Shown in pieces: positions 33,729 through 42,569 of a stretch of DNA of 42,569 bases. A program made the position numbers and the translations under genes. Source of the stretch: Welwitschia mirabilis (Eukaryota; Gnetophyta; Gnetopsida; Welwitschiales). Position 1 is the first letter of the stretch, and each line of letters begins with the position of its first letter. The stretch covers positions 255,961,857 to 256,004,425 of the forward strand of contig JBOZIK010000001.1 in the NCBI GenBank assembly GCA_051453625.1, read 5' to 3'. Under the pieces are notes generated by a model. It had not been told where the DNA came from. It ran no database searches and worked only from the letters and a program-made list of their open reading frames with translations.

Positions 33729-36630
33729 CATTAATATAATGATTAATGAATGAATGAAAAATTCAATTTTTAAAATAAGGAGGTCATGCTCTAAGCCTTC
33801 GAAAAAATAATTTTATACTTAAGATAATAATATAACTCAAGAAAAGAAAAATCAAGTATACAAATTTTAAATTAAAGAATAAAGAAATTTGCTAGGTTAA
33901 ATTGCATATATAATGAAAGCACACAAGTATCAAACCAATAGACTCTTGATATGCACTCATATGAAAATATTAATATTGTCTTATCAAACTATCACTTTAT
34001 ATGATAAGATAGCTATTCCTGTTAAGTAACATACAAGTAATTAAAAGAGATAAGTTATAATTATCATGAAGAATTACATGTATAAAAGCATAATTTCACA
34101 AGATGTAAAAAGAGATATGAAATAAAATAGAAAACATTAATTGTTTATAAATGTTTCCTATGATTCTAAAGATAATTTTTAACTCAAATAAATAATTTAG
34201 ATGGTTCAAGCAGTTAAATTTACTAGTGTTATTTTTATGAAAATAATAATTTTCTTTAAAAGTTCATTACTTAAAATCATATAATATGGAAATACATGAG
34301 TAATTCAAACATCTCATTTCATTCTATACAAAATATACAAAGTTTAGAATCAAAATTAGTTATAAAATAATATTTTTGATATCGACATAGCAAACCATTT
34401 CACTTAAATGATATTTTCACTAGATTTCAAAACATTTGACTTGAAAGATAGCTCTTGACGTATCATGAAATGAGATATAAAAGTAATTAAACATATATAT
34501 TATGCTATAAATGAATAAATAGTTGATAAAAAATAGCATATGAATGTTTATCAAATCAAAGTAACACTTAATAAGTTATTTTGATAAAAAGAAAGAGAGA
34601 AAATGAGGAAGAGAGAGGAAAAAGAGAGGAAATTTAAAAACTTAAACTTAGAAATTCTCAAACCTTTAAAATAATCATAATATGTCATAAAATAAGTTGT
34701 TCAAAATAAACATTCATGATCAAATAGAATCGATTAAACTAATAGAAACAAATCATCTAAACAAAATCTATAAAAATCACAATCAACCCTAATTTGGCCA
34801 AGAATATTAAGTAAATAAGAAAACTTGAGAAAAGATGGATTGCATTTTCTAAAATTACTTTAAAAATACTACACTATGATATCTTAACTTTTTAAAAATA
34901 CATCATTAGTCATAGATAAATTGACTATATATAAATAAGAAAACTAAGATTTGATAGTACAAATAACTATAACTTTGCCTATAAATAGCTAAAAAAGGGG
35001 TTTTAGAGGCCAAATTGGGTTTTGACTTATTGAGGATGATAGTTTCTTATGAGAGAAAGTTACTGACATAATTACAAAATCATGGGAGTTGTAGAAAAAG
35101 AGTTATGGGTAAAACAAGCACTAAGATTAACTAATCTACTTCAATTTTAACAACAGAAAAAAGAAGATAGAAGAATTAATGAAAAAATGTATAATTTTAA
35201 TTTTAAAAATAAGTACGTAACATATTTGTAGTTCAAAATATTACTACTTAAAAGTAAAAAAAATAGAAATACATCATCATTTACTTAGGAAGAAAAAGGT
35301 GGAATCATGAGAAAATGTACTATCGAAAATGAGAAGAATGGCAAAAAGAAGAGAGAAAAAGAACAAAACACATGATTTTTTTAACATAAAGTGATCAACC
35401 ATGTAATATTATAGTATTTTATGATAGTTACTAAATGCAACACAATTTAACTAGCACTAAGTATGCAACATGCTATAAGAAATCTAACAGAATTAAAAAA
35501 TGATAAAAATGCATAAATTAACTAAAAATAGCATTAAAAAAAAGAAAGGAACACTTCTTGATTTTAAATAAAATAACATCCATTTTCATTAGTTTTCAAT
35601 ACAAATTCTTACAAGATTTGATGCCTACTCCTCCTCTTATACTACCTGTTTATGTGCACATCACTACCCCTATAATGCCCTATAAATGGATAAAAATGGA
35701 AGAAAAGGTGATGGAAAATGAAATGCGAGAGGATGTAGAAGGTTGCAAATAGATGTATTTAATGGCAAAAGTTGATAATAGATGATGTATAAGGCTTAAA
35801 AGGTTGATTTATAGAGAAGATCAACTTGGAAGTGAATAAATAAGAGAGAAATGTGGTAGAAAATATCCTTCTAATGCTCAAGAATGGATTGAATTTAATC
35901 TCATTCCAATGCTTAATATTTAATTTAATTTAAGAGCATTAGAGTAGCATAAAAGTGGTATAGTAATATTACCATATTATTTTGGGCATTTAGAAGAATC
36001 TTCATAGGTGTACCTGGGTTAGTTTCAATTTGAGGAGTTGCCATAACCATTAAATTTACATGTAATTCATTCTTGGCCAGGTAAAAATGTCTCATGATAT
36101 TTCACTATAGTAGTACAAGTAGTTTGAAAAAACAACCTAAATTTCCAATAATTAAATTAACTTTTTTATCTCTAATATTACATGAAAAAATCAATTTTGA
36201 CTCAATAATAACTTAAATGAACAAATTATGGCTGTTAAAATGCAAACTTCCAAGGCAGTAATATTATGAAAGGCTTTGATATCATACAATGTTTTGCATT
36301 CAACGTCAAAAAGAATTAGAATCCTCATATCAACAAGTGGATAATGTATGATGATGAAAAAGGTTCTATAAATCATCTTGTAGAGTTGATAGGTTGAAGT
36401 AGTCTTCTATGCTCTACATTTTTATCTTCAATATTGACCTCTTGATTATGATCATCACAAATAGCCTCAAACTAGATTATAATGTATCATTTTAAGTCCA
36501 TTAAGTGTTTGAGCTTCTTGTCACTTGAAAAGTACAAAATTACCTCTAAATGCAATGTTATAGTTCGAAAAGAAATGTAGAATTATGATTTTTAATCTCT
36601 TATTTCATCAAAAATTCAAGCTTCATCACA
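33729..36630 (-). repeat. Inferred LTR of Athila-like element, copy R-C
   Basis: Homologous to R-A with the same inferred length (2902 bp) and the same left neighbour (block E). It shares the purine tracts (34585-34640, 35150-35390). The short frames at 35558-35752 and 36191-36376 show no motif. Confidence 0.5.
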
Positions 36631-37490
36631 TCCCTTACCTAGTGTCCTTGTACAATTCATGCAAGTGATAATGATAAGAAGATAAAACCTACTAACAATT
36701 AGTACTTTTGTCCACAGGATGCTATATTAGCTCTATTATCAAAATATCTAATATTATTCATCATTTACTTAATGATGAGGAATTACATCACTAACTGAGC
36801 TTTACAAACTAATGATCAAGATCTCTGTAGGCTGAAGTAAATGGCTATGTATCTAAGTGTAAGTCTTATAATTAAAATAAGGCAATAATACTGATAATTA
36901 TAAAAGCATAATAATATATAGATCATAGGAGATAGTAAGTCAAATTAAGAGATATCAGAAACTTCAACGTTTTATTTATTAATCTACAAAGTAAAGTAAA
37001 AGGTTTTATTAATTTTAATTCATTTAAAAAAGTGGGATAAAAATAAACACAAGCTAGATAAAATGAAATACATCCAAAATATCATATGATAATATAGTTT
37101 TACATAGGACACTAAAGTGATCAGATTTCATACATGAAAAACATATACCGTCATACCTAAAATGATCAAGCATTAAGTATAAACAATACACTGATAAAGA
37201 TAGAACTGAATCATACAAGAAATTTTACTCTAGTATAAACATCAAAAAGCTGAGGATCCTTAAAACTTAAATAAAAATTAAGATTTTAGAGTGAAAATAC
37301 ATAGCTTAATTGCAATTTATTTTAAAGAAAAAAGAAAACTTAATAATAAAAATGAAAATATTTTTTTGAATTTTTAAGATTTATGATTTTTAAAAATAAA
37401 ATAGAAGCATGTCCTTCCTAAAGCTCATAGTTGTGTTACATGTGACTATGTGAGGCTTATAGCTCTTATTTCATTATCCAAAAAGTACTA
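36631..37490 (-). other. Region between LTR R-C and the pol end of D3, with the empty chromovirus target site
   Basis: Homologous to 9383-10214. At 37482-37492 CCAAAAAGTAC is uninterrupted; this is where copy 1 carries the chromovirus. Confidence 0.6.
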
Positions 37491-37505
37491 ATATTTTTGA
37501 GTTTT

Positions 37506-38640
37506 TTAAAAAATATAAACAAGAACAAAAATAAATTTTCCATATTTTGGTTTTCTAGATTTTATGACATTTACACCCAAAAGATGAATTAAACAAATTT
37601 TATTTCTATTTAAATTTTGATCATTGAATAACTTGAGTTTAGATCCATTTATTCTTTGAACATGACCTACATTCAAAATATTAGATATTAATAGTTCTAA
37701 AAGAAAATATGTGAATAACAAAAAAGGGATCCTCCCATTTAGATTTTAACTTTCTAGGAAGTAAATAAACAAGAATTAAAAAGTAAAACTACTTCACCCA
37801 TATAAAATTTTTTTCTTAAGAATGATCTAATCATGATAGTATTTCATTTAGTTTTTAGTAATAACTTGATTATCATAAGCATTTAATATTATTTCATCTA
37901 ATTCATTTAATCTATTTAAACACTTTTTTATCACATTCTTTAAAATTAAGATTAAGTTTATGAATAGCATCAAAATCTTAATGTTTTATTTTAATAGAAA
38001 GAAATCATTACTTACCAGAAATAAGTTTGTAATAATTCATATCATTGGAAGTTTTAAAAGCTATATGATAAGCCCATAATATTTTGAATAATTTTAATGA
38101 CCATTTTTTTCCTATTAGCACTAACCATTTTATAAATAATTCTAGTAAGCTAATAGTTAGTGACTTTGGCTTGATCATTGTTTTAAGCATGACATGTAAT
38201 AGCTACTTTATAGATAGTATCACATTTGGGATCCTTGACTAGTGATGATTACTTTGGAATGAACAAAATTGGATCTAACATGATCTTTTAAAAATCTAAC
38301 AATCATATTGGGATTATAATCTCTACAAGTCTTACCTTGTATTTGTTTAGTAGCATAATTCATATAAATAAAAAACACAAACAATACCAAATAAGGCTTA
38401 AAATTTTCCAACAAAATATATACCTAAACATCAAAAGGTTTATAGAAAATAATAGATCTAAGAGGCATTTCTTTTTTCCTACTAATTCTACTCATTATTT
38501 GGCATTTATTACAAGATATACAAAATTCATTAGAATCCTTTAAAAAATTAGTTAAAATAAGCCAAAATTTAAAACTTTAGATGTAGTTTTTTATCCCACT
38601 AAAATGGTCATCAGAAAGACCATTATGCCAAAATTCTAAT
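37506..38640 (-). pseudogene. Athila-like integrase (D3), broken
   Basis: Clearest copy of the integrase C-terminus: 37506-37721 is open and contains VGHVQRINGSKLKLF, the DNA-binding tail with a family-typical NG..LK pattern. The core segment is open at 38008-38190 with KKWSLKLFKILWAYHIAFKT and NYYKLISGK. Relative to D1 about 50 bp is missing near 38225, where the frame breaks. The zinc-domain CxxC (FCISCNKCQ) is intact at 38502-38513; its His pair is not. Confidence 0.87.
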
Positions 38641-38879
38641 GTACTAATCATTTCATTCTAAGGTAGACATCTTTAAAAGATTTGACTAGTATAATATTTA
38701 AACAAAAGTGATGATTTTTATGGAAAAAAATATGTTTTTGAGATAGAATTCTCTTTTTCTCATAGTAAGACATATTTCTATGAAGTTTACCATAAGATTT
38801 AAAATTTACAATATCAGTGTACCAAGACAAAACATTAATAACAAATAAATTTGCATAATGAAAACTTTCATTAATCTTA

Positions 38880-40400
38880 GATGAATTAATAGAAAACTAA
38901 AGATAAGATAAATGATTGACAATAGAGTTTTCCTTTCCTGCTCTATCTTTAATAGTAACATTAAGTTTTCAGATAAGTAAATCCCAACACATAAGATGAG
39001 GTTTAGTTAAAGGATTATTTAGAAGGTATTTTAGAATGGCATACTTAGTAAAGATAATTACAAGATAACTAATAAGATATTGAAAAAAATTTTCAAAAGA
39101 AAAGATAATAGCTAACATATTCTTTTTGATAGTAAAATAATTAAGTTGTGCATCATATAACGTCTTACTAGCATGGAAAATGACATATTATTTATACTCA
39201 ATAGTTTCACCTAAGATTGCAGCTACTATAAAATCACTTATATCTATCATTACTTGAAATGTTCAATATTAATTAGGAAATAAAAGAACAGGTGAATATG
39301 ACAAAATTTATTTAAGTTTTTAAAATTAAAATTCACAATTAGGTGTTCAAGAAAAATATGCATCTCTAAAAATCAATTCAATCAAAAGTTTACTAAGAAA
39401 TCTAAAAGATGGAATGAAAGGGTGATAGAAACCAACATATCCTAAGAAAGATCTTTAATATAAGTAAGAGTAGGAAGAGAATGAATGATAGTAATCTTAG
39501 TAGGATATACTTCTATTCCTTATTTAGAAATAGGATGGTTAAGAATAATGCTCTTAGTACCCATGAAATAAATTTTATCTAATAGAGTTTAAGATTATGA
39601 TGATTATAATGATTTAAGATTAACTTTAAATGATACATTATTTAAAAAAAAATTACCATAGAAAGAAAAATCATTCATAAATATTTATAAAAGTTTATCT
39701 ATATACGTAACAAAAAGGCTAGTCATAAACCTTTAAAGATTTATAGGAGCATGACATAAATGAAAAGAGATGCAAAGGTAAGAAAAGGTCTAAATAGATA
39801 AGTGAAAGTAGTTTTTTTCTTGATCTTCTAAAGCTATAGGAATTTAATTATAACTACCATATCCATCCAAAAAATAATAGTAATAATAGCTAAAAAATTT
39901 ATTAAGAATTTCATTAATAAAAGGAATAGGAAAATGATATTTCTTAGTATAAGTATTAAAAGAACAAAAATTGACATGCCCATTCGTCTTTAGAACAACT
40001 CATAAATGAATAACCCATTTATTAGCTGAAATAGAATAAATAACATTAGCTTTTGAAAGTTTTATGATCTCCTCTTTAACAATATCCTTAAAGTTTTGAT
40101 TTAGTCTATACTAAGATTGATGTATAGGTTTAGTATTATACTCCAAAAAAAAAAAAGACATGAACAAAAAAAAGGATGAACACCAATACAATCATGATAA
40201 TAACAACTAAACACTTGAGAATTTTTAAATAATAAGTTGATAAGATCTTTTTCTTGAACAATAGTAAGATTAGTACTAATGATAATAGGTTCGGATTGAT
40301 TAATACCTAGAAAGATGTACTTTAAATGATTAGGTAGAGGTTTCAAAAAATCATTGGCAATACTATTAGCTATAAAAACATGATTAAAATAAAGATTCAT
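38880..40400 (-). pseudogene. Athila-like RT and RNase H (D3), broken
   Basis: The RT box at 39670-39684 reads IFMND (first catalytic Asp changed to Asn), then FSFYGNFF; FHLCHAPI-like sequence precedes it near 39750. The pre-RT segment is well preserved: the open frame 40101-40400 contains LKPLPNHLKYIFLG (40305-40346) and EPIIISTNLTIVQEKDL, typical of the Athila/Tat branch. The RNase H region (38890-39500) is ungapped here and includes the 187 bp missing from D1. Stops between blocks show it is inactive. Confidence 0.85.
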
Positions 40401-40879
40401 TTTTATTTCCTTAAAAACATAATTAGAATCTTCAAAATAAACACATTTAATAGGAATACCAATTTATTTTGAAGCTAAATAATATGTAACAAATAATCCA
40501 TAATTTATATTTAATCAAATCATATAATTTAAAATTAAAACTATGTCATCACTTATAGGTTTTACTTGAGGCAAGGGTAAATGTTCATTTAATTTAGTAG
40601 AATTGTTCTTCTAATTTGAAAACACATTAAGGTAATGAAAAGGCTACTAAAAATAATTTTTAATGCACTAGATCTATAATTAAATTCTTCATCTACTATT
40701 GCAAGCCAAGATCCACCAAGAATGATAAGGTGATTAGTGGAATACATAGAAACTTTAATAATAACAAAGTTAACACAATAAATGTTAAGTTCAATTAAGA
40801 CATCTTTTAAGATTTCTAAGGATTTAACTAAGGTTTGATTGGCTATAAAAAGAATTACAAAATCAACATCGTTAAATCT

Positions 40880-40960
40880 TAAGCCCTAAAAAATATTCTC
40901 TAGTATAAGTTTAACTTCATTTTCTAAATCTACCAAGGCATTATCAAGAACATGATTACC
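40880..40960 (-). pseudogene. Athila-like aspartic protease segment (D3), active site degraded
   Basis: The minus strand reads NALVDLENEVKLI with DLENE at 40916-40930, matching DLEDE in D1. Just beyond, about 40980-41000, D3 lacks a few hundred bases present in D1 (roughly 22950-23220). Confidence 0.65.
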
Positions 40961-40999
40961 AATAGAGTAATAGTACGGAATTTAGGATGACATCTTTTA

Positions 41000-42569
41000 A
41001 AACTTTTTTCTAAATCAAATTTGAGATTTTTATTAATTTATTTGAATTTACTTCTTCTTTAACTTTAGAACTAGGTATAAAAGTAACTTTTCCATCTTTT
41101 AATTTAATACCATTGACATCAGTATTCTCTTCCATCAAATTAGTTAATTTTAGATTAGGAGTAGACTGAGAAGGTAAACAAGGATAACTATTCTTCTTAT
41201 TTTGTTATTAGAACATAAAATTAATAATTTATTACATTTAATGCATTTGATTAACCAATAACTTTATTATTTTTAAAAACATATTATCATGTAGAGAAGA
41301 AAGAGGTAAATGTTTAGGTTGCTATTAAGCTTAATTATTATTATAAGGACGTAAGTAATTATGATTTTGATTATGCTTTATTATTATTATAAGGATGAAA
41401 GGAATTATGATTTTGATTATGATTGATTGTTGCTATAAGGATGAATGAAATTATAATTTTAATTATGATGGAAATTATTTAAATGGGAATTGGAGTACTT
41501 ATTAAATGGCATAGGAGCATGATACTTTTAATTGAAGGCATGAGCTTTAGAATGATTATAATAATGCAAAGAAATTTGATCTACCTTAAAAGTTTTACAA
41601 AACTTTATGAAATGACTGTCTACCTGATACAACTTACAAAAAAATGAACTTAAAGAATATTAAGTTAGAGTTTTCTTAAATTTTTTATATTTTGATTTAA
41701 GATTTTATAATTAAGAAAAAAGAACTTTTATTTTCTTAAATAATTCATTAGTATATTTTTCCTTACAAAATAGTTTATTCAAGATAAAATTACTTCTTAC
41801 ATGATCATTATAAATAGTATTTTGCCTTTGAGTAACTTTAACCATTTCTTCCAATTCTTTCGATGATTCATAAGGAGCAGAACAAATAATTCTTTATTTG
41901 TTAAAGTTTTTACTAATTCTCTAGTTTCTTTATTATAACTCTCTAGAAAAACTTAAACTAATCTCTAAATTTGAAAACCATGAATGAGATTTGTAATTAG
42001 AAGGTTTCTAAAACACTCAAAGATTTAGAATAAGATTTACTAGAGGATTTCTTGAAGCTACTAATAAGTTTTCTCATTTGATTAATGTAAATAGCCAGAA
42101 TAAATCCCTTAGTAAAAGATTCTTTAAGTTTCAAAAGATTATAAAGTCTTTATTATGCTTAATAAGCCTAAGCTCATGCTTAGTCCTATCTTAAGAGAAG
42201 AGGAAGAATTAGAATTTGACTTCATTAAAATAGCGTTGAAGAATTATCTTATAGACTAAGTCAAATTCTTCAAGAAACTCATAAGAATCCTCACAACCCA
42301 AAACATGAAAACTAGTAAAAACCTTAAAGTTTTTAATAGAAATATAAACATTAGGGGTAAAATTAATGGAAAAATTAACTAGATAGCCTTTAAAAAGTTG
42401 TTGAAGAGCAGGTTATGAATTAGAAGTTTGAGCATTACTATTTCTAGTGGAACTTTGGAAAGAAGAAATATTTATAACTTATACAAGGTGATCAAAATCA
42501 GGATGTGAAGGTGATATAAAAAATGAACATGGAATATATCGTAAAGATGGTTTAGAACTATGGAAACAT
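41000..42569 (-). pseudogene. Athila-like gag (D3), broken, cut by window end
   Basis: The knuckle-like segment at 41597-41638 reads CKLYQVDSHFIKFC: Tyr at the second Cys as in D1, but the His is kept. The Asn/His-rich low-complexity stretch with GATTATGATT-like repeats lies at 41330-41480. The capsid-like region runs to the window end. Confidence 0.78.

Larger units (their letters stand above)
37491..42569 (-). mobile_element. Athila-like Ty3/gypsy interior D3, gag-pol, decayed, cut by window end
   Basis: Co-linear with D1 from pol end to gag. The end of the window corresponds to about 24794 of D1. The R-B/D2 equivalent of copy 2 would lie beyond the window if the duplication model is right. 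Confidence 0.88.

Noticed and set aside
1-42569. tRNA, rRNA or small RNA genes
   Set aside because: No cloverleaf, A/B-box pair or rRNA-like block was recognised by eye; a tRNAscan or Rfam search would be needed to exclude them.

Overview
This window looks like intergenic DNA from a large plant genome. It is very AT-rich (I estimate under 30% GC) and poor in CpG. Almost all of it is decayed, nested or duplicated LTR retrotransposons of the Ty3/gypsy (Metaviridae) group. I found no intact host gene, tRNA, rRNA or CRISPR array. Plant origin is inferred from two element lineages: a chromodomain-type Ty3/gypsy element and an Athila-like (Athila/Tat branch) element. Very low GC combined with C-to-T decay would suit a few unusual seed plants (the low-GC gymnosperm Welwitschia is one example), but I cannot name the species.

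Layout. Positions 1-1250 hold a minus-strand Ty3/gypsy RT-RNase H remnant, followed by unassigned DNA to about 2937. From there the window is two copies of one segment in the order E-R-D. Copy 1 is E1 (2938-6480), R-A (6481-10214), a chromovirus insertion (10215-19419), D1 (19420-25051), R-B (25052-28919) and a truncated D2 (28920-30417). Copy 2 is E2 (30418-33728), R-C (33729-37490) and D3 (37491 to the window end). D is the minus-strand gag-pol interior of an Athila-like element. R is its LTR plus the stretch between LTR and pol end. E is a non-pol block that abuts the same R edge in both copies. The simplest reading is a tandem segmental duplication of about 18 kb whose first copy later received a 9.2 kb chromovirus. 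The second copy still shows the uninterrupted target site.

The chromovirus (minus strand) is the best-preserved element. It has 415-bp LTRs, a primer binding site of the initiator-tRNA-Met type, a polypurine tract, gag with a zinc knuckle, protease, RT, RNase H, integrase and a chromodomain-like tail. All coding parts are broken. Its leader is unusual: about 3.9 kb lie between the 5' LTR and gag. This leader holds a two-level minisatellite (about 20-bp units inside about 140-bp units). Next to it is a plus-strand, antisense, apparently intron-containing broken reading frame with a TATA-like box. That antisense unit is the most interesting thing here.

Decay is mostly C-to-T/G-to-A. Catalytic Asp codons have become Asn, zinc-knuckle Cys codons have become Tyr, and Gln/Arg/Trp codons have become stops. 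This fits long-term methylation and deamination of silenced elements. Assembly gaps lie at 2147-2156, 21171-21357, 28063-28162 and 32752-33246. Comparing the duplicate copies shows what several of these gaps should contain.
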